Shown here: one piece after another, positions 9,570-17,960 of the stretch
Position numbering within the stretch: position 1 is the stretch's first letter
Layout of the letters: each line of letters begins with the position of its first letter
NCBI RefSeq assembly: GCF_002532045.1
Contig: NZ_NWTG01000017.1
Span: 62,001 to 126,000, forward strand
Direction: 5' to 3'
DNA: 64,000 nucleotides
Source of the DNA: Bradyrhizobium sp. C9
GTDB taxonomy: Bacteria; Pseudomonadota; Alphaproteobacteria; Rhizobiales; Xanthobacteraceae
Position numbers and translations under genes: made by a program
Notes under the pieces: generated by a model
The model's input: only the letters and a program-made list of their open reading frames with translations
Databases searched by the model: none
What the model was told of the DNA's origin: nothing

Positions 9570-10367
9570 ATGAAGGGCCCTAGGCAAATGAACGCAGAGA
9601 ATAACTTCGCGGCGCGGCTCATTGACGCCGGACGCCTCGCAGCAATAGCACGTACATGCGGCCTGAAAGCTGACGTCTCATATTATGTCAATGAGGCGCT
9701 CAAGGAGCTTTGGCGAAGCAGGTCTCCTGAAGAGGCAAAAAAGATTGCAGCGCGGTGGGTCTTGTGGGACGCAGATGGAAGGCCATGGCCGCGCATGCCC
9801 CCGCTGGAAAACGTGGTCTCGTTCCACCGCACCGCTGCGACGCCGGTCGTGAAGCCGCCGGCGACGCCATTACAGGTAATCCGGGATTGGTTCGAAAAGC
9901 AGGATGAAGAGATACGACGCGAAATCGCTGGCATGGCGATGCTTTTGATCTTGGAATTTCGCGGTCCTCCCGAAAATGGCCGCCAAGAGCGGTGTGGATA
10001 TCTCCGGCGGTGGCTGAGCCAAGCGGAACTACCAAACCATACGGTCATTGGCCGCGCTTTGACGTTCCGCACGTGTTTTGAGTATTTCGCGGAGAGCAGG
10101 TTCACCGAGTCGGGTTGGACGCGGTCCGAAAGAGCCGCTTTTAAAATTCTTGAAGATGCCAAGCGCGACCCGAACTCCGAAACTGCGCACCTGGCTCCGA
10201 TTGCCAAAAAAATGCTTGATGCTTTGCCCGCTCGAAAAAGCCGCTGGATCGAGGTGAGGAAGTCCTGGAAACAACTTGCCGGTGCCAGCCTCACACCGCG
10301 AGCCCTCAGGGTTTGGAGCGCCTTGCACATGGAGTGGGGGAGGCGGGACTCCAGTCGGGAAGTGTAG
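9570..10367 (+). CDS. Hypothetical protein
   Basis: This is a 265-residue soluble protein that I do not recognise. The ATG at 9570 follows AGGAGGGAC, a strong ribosome site; a second ATG lies six codons inside. The sequence is helical with many Arg and Trp residues: residues about 15-60 read RLAAIARTCGLKADVSYYV and onwards, then a linker PPATPLQVIRDWFEKQDEE, and a charged C-terminal half. There is no signal peptide or transmembrane segment. It is flanked by pseudogenes on both sides, so it may be cargo of a mobile element. No catalytic motif is visible. Confidence 0.5.
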   Translation: MKGPRQMNAENNFAARLIDAGRLAAIARTCGLKADVSYYVNEALKELWRSRSPEEAKKIAARWVLWDADGRPWPRMPPLENVVSFHRTAATPVVKPPATPLQVIRDWFEKQDEEIRREIAGMAMLLILEFRGPPENGRQERCGYLRRWLSQAELPNHTVIGRALTFRTCFEYFAESRFTESGWTRSERAAFKILEDAKRDPNSETAHLAPIAKKMLDALPARKSRWIEVRKSWKQLAGASLTPRALRVWSALHMEWGRRDSSREV

Positions 10368-10454
10368 CGGTACAGCCGAACGACTTTAGCGAGGCTCCAA
10401 TGGCGGTCCGTGGGTCGGCGGAAGTTTATCAATCGAGAAGTACGATGTCGGTAC

Positions 10455-10530
10455 TACTACTGCGGTCAATCTCGGGCGTGGCGCGTTCCGGTCGGATTCA
10501 CCCAAGATGAAATCGGGCGTATCTCTATGC
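10455..10530 (+). pseudogene. Polygalacturonase fragment
   Basis: Bases about 10460-10520 align with 16628-16690 of the intact polygalacturonase gene. The translated piece AVNLGRGAFRSDSPKMKSGV corresponds to AVYLGRGEFRSDPLEMKSGV there. It is a short leftover of a second polygalacturonase gene, and it runs directly into the short-chain dehydrogenase remnant. Confidence 0.7.
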
Positions 10531-10942
10531 GTTGCACGCGACGCTAAGGGATCGGCTATCTCAGCAGCGGGCTGCATCGTGGCGGGGGAAGGCTCGTTGG
10601 ACGACCTTGATTGGACGAAAAGGTCTTGGGATTCGGCCAGAGCCTACGCCGAGAGCAAGCTGCACGTCGTCGCGCTTGCGTCCGCGCTGGCGCGACGCTG
10701 GCCAAGCGTCCTAAGCAACGCGGTCGATCCAGGCTGGGCGCGCACGAAGATGGGTGGCGCGGGCGCCCCGGTAGATGTCGAACGGGTCAGAAGACGCAAG
10801 CCTGGCTGGCCGTGAGCGACGATCCAGCCGCGCTAGTTAGCGGTCCGGCAGCAGGAGCCGGCCAATGAGGCGACTGATCCGAGCTTCCAGGACGAACTCA
10901 TCGATGGGTTGGTCAAGCTGACCGGAGTAAAACTACCGGCGT
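10531..10942 (+). pseudogene. Short-chain dehydrogenase, broken C-terminal part
   Basis: The reading contains the catalytic YAESKL element (YxxxK) of the short-chain dehydrogenase family, followed by HVVALASALARRWPSVLSN, then AVDPGWARTKMGG, the usual PGWVxTxMGG segment. After a frameshift near 10780 come KTQAWLAVSDDPAALVSG, and after another shift QQEPANEATDPSFQDELID and the stop at 10940-10942. The Rossmann nucleotide-binding half is missing. The fragment is dead. Confidence 0.75.
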
Positions 10943-11200
10943 AGGTAACCAGCGTGGATCTGCTCTGGGGCAAAACCGCCCGCGGCGGCGGCGTATTGCC
11001 TGCACTGAAAAAAATATGAAAAAATTCCTTGATTTTGGCGTGTCGCCGGCGCCGTCGGGGGACTTTGCTCTACAGCCGTTTGGCTGGGCGGCGGGAGCCG
11101 TGGAAGTCCACGCGGACGCTGGTCGCAGGTTGCTTTAGGTATTGAGGAACCAAGCTTGGCCTTGAAGATATGTTTGAGGATCATTTTCTTGTTAAATGAT

Positions 11201-11286
11201 ATGTAAACAGATCAAAGTATTGACAACGGAGGCGACAAATGATACCTTCTCGTATCTTATAAAAGAAAAAGACACGTAAACGGATC
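11201..11286 (+). promoter_or_regulatory. hipBA promoter and probable HipB operators
   Basis: TTGACA at 11220-11225 gives a -35 element, with weak -10 candidates at 11243 and 11253. Two near-identical repeats, GTAAACAGATC (11203-11213) and GTAAACGGATC (11276-11286), and an inverted repeat GATAC-N6-GTATC (11241-11256) bracket the promoter. Such sites fit autorepression by HipB. Confidence 0.55.
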
Positions 11287-11610
11287 ATGCAGCGGAACTC
11301 GGAAGCAACCCAACAACTAGGACGCCTCCTCCGGGATGCAAGAAAGCAAGCGGGCCTGACTCAAGAGCAGGTGGCCGAACGCGCAGGCATTTCCCGGCCA
11401 CGTTACCGCGATATTGAGCAGGGCAACGCCGCTGCGCGGGCGACCACGCTGATTAACGTGGCGCGCGCTCTTGGCATGGAGCTAATGCTGATCCCACAAG
11501 CCATGGTACCCGGCGTCAACGCACTCCTTCGGCCGTCCGAAGACGAGGACCGACCAGCGTTCACCACCGATATGGATGATGATGATGAGCACCCGGGTCC
11601 GCGCCGCTAA
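11287..11610 (+). CDS. hipB: HipB-type antitoxin, Xre family
   Basis: This protein has 107 residues. Residues about 8-65 are a helix-turn-helix: LGRLLRDARKQAGLTQEQVA, then ERAGISRPRYRDIEQG, then LINVARALGMELMLIP, the standard HipB layout. An acidic C-terminal tail (EDEDRPAFTTDMDDDDE) follows. It should bind the operators just upstream, repress the pair, and neutralise the HipA kinase. There is little ribosome site before the ATG. The 3' end overlaps hipA by 35 bases, as is common in hipBA operons. Confidence 0.88.
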   Translation: MQRNSEATQQLGRLLRDARKQAGLTQEQVAERAGISRPRYRDIEQGNAAARATTLINVARALGMELMLIPQAMVPGVNALLRPSEDEDRPAFTTDMDDDDEHPGPRR

Positions 11611-12862
11611 TACCGTCCAGTCGCTGGACGTGTTCCTTCAAGACCTCAAGGTCGGAACGGTCGTGCGTACACCAGGCGATTTCAACGCCTTCAGTCTTGA
11701 CCCGGCCTATCGAGCAATGGCGCGGCCTCCGATATTGAGCCTTTCGCTCCGCTCCGCCGATGGTGGCCTTCGCAAGGATCCGAAGCCGGCAGCCCATATG
11801 CTGCCCGCGTTCTTCGCGAACATGTTGCCCGAAGACAAGCTTCGCGAGGCGATGGAAAAGCACCACGCGGGAGCAGTGAGGCAAGGAAACGATTTCGACC
11901 TCCTGGCGGCGCTTGGCGAAGACCTGCCAGGTGCAGTGCGCGTCGTGCCGAGCGACGGCAGCACCACGATGGCCGCTCAAGACAATCCAAGTGAGATCAA
12001 AGCGCGGTTTTCCTTGGCGGGAGTTCAGATGAAGCTCTCCGTGATGAAAAACACGGGCAAGGGCGGCGGACTGACTTTGCCTATCGGCGACGAGCAAGGT
12101 CAGTACATCGCAAAATTCCCCTCGACCAATCTTGTCGGATTGTCGGAAAACGAATTCGCCATTTTGGCGCTGTCCGAAATCCTCGGAATGGATGTACCGG
12201 AATGCGAGCTTGTCGAAAAATCCGATTTCGAGGGAATTCCCGAAGAATTCAACACATTGTCGACCGGCAAGGTCTTGCTGGTGAAGCGTTTCGACCGTGG
12301 ACCCAAAGGTACCCGAATTCACATCGAAGACTTCGCTCAGATCTTTGGTCGGCAGCCATCCAAGAAATACGATGACGCATCATACCACGACATCGCCTCC
12401 GCGCTGAACGTGGCGGTTTCGACCGACGCCGCGCTCGAATTCGTTCGCCGACTGGCACTTGCCGCGCTCGTCGGCAACGGCGACATGCACTTGAAGAACT
12501 GGTCCACAATATATCCAGGTGATGGTTGCACTCCTGCCATCGCCCCCGTGTACGACGTCCTATCAACCACCGCTTATTTTCCGAAGGACGATATGGCGCT
12601 CTCTTTGGGAGGAGAGAAATCCTTCAAAGCGCTTACTCCGGACCGCTGGCGAAAGTTCGCCAATCGCGCGCGGCTACCCGAACCGGCGGTCATCTCGGCT
12701 GTCGAGGAGATCGTATCGTTGGTGAACGACCATTGGTGGCAGCTCCCAGAGCGGGAAGTCGTTCCGGCCGCTGTTCTTAGTAAGATCGATGCCAAAATCG
12801 AGGAGATGAGCCCGGTTCTAGATCCCGGCCACGTTCCGAGGCCTTCCCTGGCTAACCCCTGA
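11576..12862 (+). CDS. hipA: HipA-type serine/threonine kinase toxin
   Basis: This protein has 428 residues, the usual HipA length. The N-terminal subdomain (residues about 15-110) carries the DVFLQDLKVG and LPAFFANMLPE elements. The kinase part follows with the conserved FSLAGVQMKLSV, the ATP-site segment, LVKRFDR, and the catalytic-loop signature NGDMHLKNWS, with the expected catalytic Asp, then APVYDVLST with the metal-binding Asp. All key segments look intact. HipA enzymes phosphorylate targets such as glutamyl-tRNA synthetase and induce dormancy; the substrate here is not known. The start is one of four consecutive ATG codons within the end of hipB, giving translational coupling. Confidence 0.92.
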   Translation: MMMMSTRVRAANTVQSLDVFLQDLKVGTVVRTPGDFNAFSLDPAYRAMARPPILSLSLRSADGGLRKDPKPAAHMLPAFFANMLPEDKLREAMEKHHAGAVRQGNDFDLLAALGEDLPGAVRVVPSDGSTTMAAQDNPSEIKARFSLAGVQMKLSVMKNTGKGGGLTLPIGDEQGQYIAKFPSTNLVGLSENEFAILALSEILGMDVPECELVEKSDFEGIPEEFNTLSTGKVLLVKRFDRGPKGTRIHIEDFAQIFGRQPSKKYDDASYHDIASALNVAVSTDAALEFVRRLALAALVGNGDMHLKNWSTIYPGDGCTPAIAPVYDVLSTTAYFPKDDMALSLGGEKSFKALTPDRWRKFANRARLPEPAVISAVEEIVSLVNDHWWQLPEREVVPAAVLSKIDAKIEEMSPVLDPGHVPRPSLANP

Positions 12863-12878
12863 GCATGGTGCTGCCCAT

Positions 12879-13265
12879 CTAGATCCGGGGTCGCGCTGAT
12901 TGCGCTTCTGAACGCTCCACGTACTTTGCGTAGGCCCGGCGGATTCGGTTGTCGTCGTCTTCGCCGGTGTGGATCTTTTGACTTCGTTCCCCAAAGGCGG
13001 CGACTGCGATCGCCGTATCGAAGACGCTTTCCAGGGTGTCGCCATCACAAAAGGGAATAGCGACTGCCCCGAGATACTCGTCCCGCTTCCGCTTCTCGAG
13101 CCCCCACATCTCGTATTTCAGCGAAACCAGCACATGGATGACGTCGTCTTCGACTGCAGTCGGCTCAATCGCATAGAAGCGGTGGTCGCTTCCACAAACA
13201 AGATCAAACTGAATTGGCTTGGCGATCTTCTTCACAAAGTAGGCTGCGATATCGGTGGCTCTCAT
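12879..13265 (-). CDS. Hypothetical protein
   Basis: This is a 128-residue protein of mixed alpha/beta composition that I do not recognise. The ATG at 13265 is preferred because AGGAG lies upstream; the open frame extends 15 codons further. Visible features are an N-terminal helix (ATDIAAYFVKKIAKPIQFDL), a beta-rich middle (HVLVSLKYEMWGL) and a basic C terminus. It has no signal peptide or membrane segment. It converges on hipA, with 16 bases between the two stops, and so is a separate unit. The middle part is compatible with a small immunity or toxin-related protein, but nothing in the sequence shows this. Confidence 0.55.
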   Translation of the reverse strand: MRATDIAAYFVKKIAKPIQFDLVCGSDHRFYAIEPTAVEDDVIHVLVSLKYEMWGLEKRKRDEYLGAVAIPFCDGDTLESVFDTAIAVAAFGERSQKIHTGEDDDNRIRRAYAKYVERSEAQSARPRI

Positions 13266-13620
13266 CGTCGGCACTCCTGCTGCCGAAGAGTCTATGACCG
13301 CATCCTGCAAGACGCGAGCGAGGAAAATACGTCGGCGACAAGAAACGTGGTCAAAACTAAGGCCCTGAAAAGGTGGGCGCGGAGACCGGTGGCGCCTCGC
13401 GCGATCGTTAAAATTGAAGGTGTCGCGGTGAGAATTGACGCCGGTACATCTCGTCGAAGATAATCCGTCGCTTTTCGAGACGATTGATGCCTGAAGCTTT
13501 CAAGGATTCGTTGACGAAGAATCGACGGTTGCCCCGTCGGGATCGCCGTCGGCGGCCCCGGCTTAATCTTCTGGAAGCCTAAGCAAGAGCAGAAACGGCA
13601 CAAAGCGAGGGGGGCGACGG

Positions 13621-13812
13621 ATGCCGAGATTGGCTGATCAAAAGTTTGCGGCGCTGGTCAGGCAGGTGATGCCATCCAGGGTCGGAGAGCGGAACGTGCA
13701 GGTCGTCGACGATCACAAAGAAGCTTGTGTAATGTTCAACCGTAACGTTCCGCGCGTTCATCGAGACTGGCTAAGCGCCGTCTACGACACCGGATTGCAT
13801 TTCTGTTCTTGA
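13621..13812 (+). CDS. Possible small hypothetical protein
   Basis: This is a 63-residue frame starting at ATG 13621 with GAGGGGGG upstream, a plausible ribosome site. The product (MPRLADQKFAALVRQVMP at the start) is mixed and has no recognised domain. It may be a genuine small gene or the 5' part of a decayed one. Confidence 0.3.
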   Translation: MPRLADQKFAALVRQVMPSRVGERNVQVVDDHKEACVMFNRNVPRVHRDWLSAVYDTGLHFCS

Positions 13813-13860
13813 ATATCATCCGCTGAGCTTGAAGAGGGTGCCGTGCCAAATTCTTTGAGG

Positions 13861-14390
13861 ACCGGCCTCGCTTACCGTCGCAGATGTTTGGCAGGCTTTC
13901 ACGGTCAAAAAAGGCTACAAAGGCCGCCTATCCGAGAAACAAGGCTTTCTGGCGCGAACCGCTAAGGGCGGCGGGTTGGCGTTCGCCAGCAATGCCGCCG
14001 CGGCGGAGATGGACGTTCTTCGCGCAGCCAGACGCGGTTTACGAACGGGCCCGTCAGGCGCGGGCTCGAGCTCAACGGGACGAGGACTATCAAGGTCTGC
14101 TGAGCAACCGCCTTGCTCTCTGGAAGTACGACGGCGCATTCCGTGTCCGTTGCGGGACTACGAACGGTGGCTGCCGAAGCAGACGCAAGCTTTACGGTGA
14201 AGACGGTGTCCCGCTTTTGGTGATCGAGCATGAGGCCTTTGATCTCGTTCCCTCATTGAACGACCGGGATCTTGCGGATCTGGTCTACCAATTGGACCGC
14301 GACGTCTCGCGCGCGCAGACCGAGGCAGACGACCGGTCAATAGACCAGGCATTGGAGCGGCTGGCCGAGTTGGATGCAGCTCGAGAGTAG
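13861..14390 (+). pseudogene. Degenerate hypothetical gene
   Basis: Protein-like text changes frame. It begins LTVADVWQAFTVKKGYKGRL in one frame, then continues as RARQARARAQRDEDYQGLLS and, near the end, LYGEDGVPLLVIEHEAFDL followed by a charged helix ending at 14390. A single open frame exists from 13884 to 14390 (168 residues), so a shortened protein might still be made. I do not recognise the family. Confidence 0.35.
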
Positions 14391-14895
14391 GCGCCGGAAA
14401 TGCCAGCGACGCGACGATGATCATCATCGTTGGCATGTACGAATGGGACCAACCGCTGAGCCGGCGCCGATCATCGGCGCCGCATGATCAGCATGGTGCT
14501 GCTGCTGGTCGGCATGTCGATGATGATCGCCCCGGCATCGGCTTCGGCATCGTCACTGGCACCATCATCTCCAGCGCTACCAGCAGCAGCACCACCAGCG
14601 GCAATACCATCCTCGCATCCCGATCGGCGCCGTCGGATTAGCCGACGGGCCCAGCGGCCGCTGACCATAGTTGCTATCACAACGAAATCGCGCACCGTAC
14701 TCACGGTGAAAGCAGCGCAGCGTTAATGTTTGGATTCGAGATTTTCTGCCGATTTGAGGCGATCTGGCAATGACTTACAAAATCGAGTCGTTTTTAGGGC
14801 CCGGAATCGAGGCGCTCTTATAGCCCAAGCGAGTCGTTCTTAAAGTGGATTTCTTGCCCTGTCGGAACGTCAGTCATACGCCTATATCTTTAATC
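14391..14895. other. No gene recognised
   Basis: A perfect nine-base inverted repeat (GGCGCCGAT and ATCGGCGCC) lies near 14465-14483. A plus frame from 14484 begins like a signal peptide (MISMVLLLVGMSMM, then APASASA), but its remainder is low-complexity Ala/Pro/Ser, and it was not accepted as a gene. Confidence 0.3.
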
Positions 14896-15813
14896 TCAAT
14901 CACTCCGCGCAAGGCGGCATTCGTCGGAGCGACACTCGTATTCGCTCATCTTTAGAGAAAAAATCGGGCACGCAAATAGGCGCTCGCAGGTCTTGGCGGC
15001 CGGTTTGAGGCGTGGCGCGAGATCGCTCCACTCACTGCGAAGGTGATCTAGGACTTCCTGGCCGCCCCCGCTTAGACTCTCGAGCGCCGCGATCAGGCGC
15101 AAGCGGACTGTCGCCGCAAAAGGATTCTCCGTCTGGATCTCAGCAAATGTCTCGGGGTTGCCGCTCAACATGCGCCCGACTCCCGCCAGGAGAAGGTGAT
15201 AGGGAGGCGGACCGACCTCAAGCGGAAATTCAGTGTTCTCGTCGCGAAGGATGCTTGCAAGCGAAAGGAGCAGCGCATGCGCAGCCAGCTGACGCTGCGC
15301 AAGAAGTCGGTCGTGAGCTTCAGCATCGAGCGCGACAAGGCTCGCATTCGTGCGTCGTAAAAGCTCCAGAAAGGCTTCGAGCCTCGGACCTGATCGATAC
15401 GTGACCACCGCGACCGGACGATTTGCCCAACCGAGCTCCGGGCTGAACAGTGGATTGAGGCCAAGATACTCTACCTCGCGAGGTAAGTTGACCGCCCAGG
15501 AGGCAGGCCTCGTCTTGACCGAGAGCGTCTCGATCAACAATGCGTCGCCTTTGAGCCGCCGACAGGCGGATCTGAACGCGCCTCCTGCTACCGTGAACGG
15601 CAAGGCAAGAACGACAATATCGGACTTCGCAAGAGCGGATTCAGCCTCCAGCGTCAGGTGGATCGCATCGCTCACGATCAGGTTTTCATCTATTCTAGCC
15701 ACCGGCCCATGGTCCACAAAGCGTATTGTTCCGCCGGACGTTACGAGAAGTTCGGCTAGCTTCAGCCCGACGCGTCCGGCGCCAATGATCGTCACTTGTG
15801 AACCTTGTGTCAT
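14896..15813 (-). CDS. Prephenate dehydrogenase-like protein
   Basis: This is a 305-residue protein of the TyrA/prephenate dehydrogenase fold. The N-terminal Rossmann domain shows VTIIGAGRVGLKLAELL (GxGxxG) at residues 8-24, with an Asp (RFVDHG) at the end of the second strand, which favours NAD. DIVVLALPF, LLIETLSVK and GLNPLFSPELG follow, the last replacing the HPMFGP seen in TyrA. The helical C-terminal half carries a His in RQLAAHALLLS. The enzyme family makes 4-hydroxyphenylpyruvate or arogenate derivatives on the route to tyrosine. A copy in an accessory region, without other aromatic genes, suggests a specialised role rather than housekeeping tyrosine synthesis. The ATG at 15813 is the first in frame. 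It is monocistronic. Confidence 0.7.
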   Translation of the reverse strand: MTQGSQVTIIGAGRVGLKLAELLVTSGGTIRFVDHGPVARIDENLIVSDAIHLTLEAESALAKSDIVVLALPFTVAGGAFRSACRRLKGDALLIETLSVKTRPASWAVNLPREVEYLGLNPLFSPELGWANRPVAVVTYRSGPRLEAFLELLRRTNASLVALDAEAHDRLLAQRQLAAHALLLSLASILRDENTEFPLEVGPPPYHLLLAGVGRMLSGNPETFAEIQTENPFAATVRLRLIAALESLSGGGQEVLDHLRSEWSDLAPRLKPAAKTCERLFACPIFSLKMSEYECRSDECRLARSD

Positions 15814-16430
15814 CTGTTCCCGCCTGATCGTTATTTAAGTATTTGCGTTGCGTCACCGTTCTCGCGCGCTCAGCCATCAATTGTGGACCGCTCACTCGCA
15901 AGATCAATCACAATGCATGCCACGCCTGAACTTTCGCGGCCGTTCTGGCGAACAGTCCTCCTAGAGGGAACAGAAAACAATAAATCCGGAATCGGCATGA
16001 ATTATATCAGAGCCGCTCGCTACGCCGTCGGTGCGCGGGTCGTGCAAGGGTGGACCGCCTCGAACGGAGTTTCGCACGCGAATCGAAGACGCCCCCTCGC
16101 AGCATAAGTTGCATCTGTCGCTCAAGTGACAGTGGGAGGATGCGATGGCACGTCAACCACGGCGCGAATCGAACGAAGAACAATGCGATCCAGAATGTTT
16201 CACGACGCACGCTGGTTCAGGGACTGGCGGTTTCCGCCGCCAGCCGTCATAAGCGTGATCTCTTGCGGAACGCTCATTCTTCATTGCGTGAACTTGCAAG
16301 AGCTCGGCCTTTTTTGGGTCTTATAAATGTCATCTTGCGTTGGCCTGTGAGGCGAGCTGCGGCTGTTGGTCAGCGCTCAGCTCAGGACAACGAAGCGGCG
16401 ACGATGCTCGCCGCAAAGAGACCGAGGTTA
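15814..16430. other. Upstream region of the polygalacturonase gene
   Basis: The polygalacturonase frame is open back to 16050. It contains SRRTLVQGLAVSAAS, which looks like a leftover twin-arginine signal. An ATG at 16144 with a good GGGAGGATGCG site opens a 35-codon peptide in another frame. No tts box or nod box was found here. Confidence 0.35.
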
Positions 16431-17729
16431 ATGACAAAGCATTTTCGTGAATGGACGTTGATATCCATCGTTGCCACCATGGTTGTCTGCCCCAGCGCAA
16501 AAGCGCAAGATCGCCGCATTGTCGCCGAACCCGCTGCACCTCATACGGTCTGCGACCGCCCGGTGCCGTCTGGCAGCAATGATACGGCCAGGCTACAGGA
16601 TGCCATCGACCATTGCCCCGCCGGTGCTGCGGTTTATCTCGGGCGTGGCGAGTTCAGGTCGGATCCACTCGAGATGAAATCAGGTGTAACCTTGTGGATT
16701 GGACGCGGTGCAACGCTTTTGGCTATCCCGGAACCAGCTGCGTACGACAAGGGCCGCGGACAGTGCGGCCGCATCGCAGGTAAGGGCGACGGTTGCCGGC
16801 CGTTCATCAGCTTCTCCAAAACGCGCGGCGGCGGCATTTATGGCGACGGCATCATCGATGGCCAGGGCGGTGCGCCGATGGTCGGCAGCGCCGAAACCTG
16901 GTGGCAGCTGGCCCGCCGCGCGCAGGCCGAGGGCGGTAGTCAGAACGCTCCGCGTTTGATCCAGATCGATCATGCGCAGGACATCACGCTTTCTGGTGTC
17001 ACCTTGCGCAATGCACCCAATTTCCATGTCGCGATGAACCGGGTCGAAGGTGCCACGGTCTGGGGTCTGACGATCGATACACCGGCCGATGCCCGCAATA
17101 CCGACGGCATCGACCCAGGCGCCAGCCAGGATGTGACCATCACCCACAGCTTCATCCGCACTGGAGATGATAACGTAGCGATCAAAGCCGGCGATAATGG
17201 TTCAACTCGCCATATTTCCATCACCGATAATTATTTCGGGTGGGGACATGGGATGTCGATCGGCAGCGAGGTGAACTCCGGCGCCAGCGACATACTCGTG
17301 AGCAACCTGACCTTGGACGGCACGACGTCTGGCCTGCGCATCAAGAGCGATGTCAGCCGAGGCGGCCTGGTCGAACGCGTGACTTATGAGAATGTGTGTC
17401 TGCGTGGCAACCGATGGCCGGTCGCATTCGATACAAAGTACGATCCCCATGCCCAAGGCAGTAGGATTCCAGTCTATCGCCAGATCGTTCTACGCCATGT
17501 GCGCGGCGACAATGGTGCGCTACTGATGCGCGGGGTTGACGAGGCCCATGCGCTTGACGTGACGCTAGAGGATGTTCGATTTGCCGATTCCGCGACTTGG
17601 CAGCTCGAACATGCGAATGTGACAGCCGATCATTCTGACGTGTCTCCGCCGCTGCCCGGGCAAGTGAGGAAACCGGTGTCGCGCGATTGGGAGGGATGCG
17701 CCAGGGCAGTCCGCGACGGTAACCAGTAA
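16431..17729 (+). CDS. pgl: GH28 polygalacturonase
   Basis: This is a glycoside hydrolase family 28 enzyme that cuts polygalacturonic acid of pectin. It has 432 residues from ATG 16431. The N terminus is a Sec signal (WTLISIVATMVVCPSAKAQ), so the enzyme should reach the periplasm or beyond. All four GH28 signatures are present in order: NTDGID, TGDDNVAIKAG, WGHGMSIGSE and LRIKSD, which include the catalytic Asp residues and the His. The frame is open 127 codons further upstream, but the signal peptide and the GAGG before 16431 favour this start. A pectinesterase gene follows 231 bases downstream and would prepare its substrate. A polygalacturonase named pgl is known from the B. japonicum symbiotic region. 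A shredded second copy lies at 10455-10530. Confidence 0.9.
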   Translation: MTKHFREWTLISIVATMVVCPSAKAQDRRIVAEPAAPHTVCDRPVPSGSNDTARLQDAIDHCPAGAAVYLGRGEFRSDPLEMKSGVTLWIGRGATLLAIPEPAAYDKGRGQCGRIAGKGDGCRPFISFSKTRGGGIYGDGIIDGQGGAPMVGSAETWWQLARRAQAEGGSQNAPRLIQIDHAQDITLSGVTLRNAPNFHVAMNRVEGATVWGLTIDTPADARNTDGIDPGASQDVTITHSFIRTGDDNVAIKAGDNGSTRHISITDNYFGWGHGMSIGSEVNSGASDILVSNLTLDGTTSGLRIKSDVSRGGLVERVTYENVCLRGNRWPVAFDTKYDPHAQGSRIPVYRQIVLRHVRGDNGALLMRGVDEAHALDVTLEDVRFADSATWQLEHANVTADHSDVSPPLPGQVRKPVSRDWEGCARAVRDGNQ

Positions 17730-17960
17730 GCACAACAACTCGGTGCCGAACCTTCAGACCGGTCGCGTCTGCCTGATACGGTTTTGATTCGCTGGCCTTG
17801 CGAATGGGGACCGGCGTTACCGCGATCGGACGTTTCGCCTATGGGTGCGTAAGTTCCGGTTCGGCAGGAAACGTTGTTTGACACTAGGCTGCCAGGTCGC
17901 GGGGGCACATTCCACCGATTGCATCAAGCGTGCAGCGAATCCGATAACAGGTGAGATCAC

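Noticed and set aside
10507..10815. Short-chain dehydrogenase frame as a functional gene
   Set aside because: Lacks the nucleotide-binding half, starts in a polygalacturonase scrap and is frameshifted before its natural end.
16050..16430. Long N-terminal extension of the polygalacturonase
   Set aside because: The extension precedes a clear signal peptide at 16431 and has non-coding composition apart from a stray twin-arginine-like scrap.
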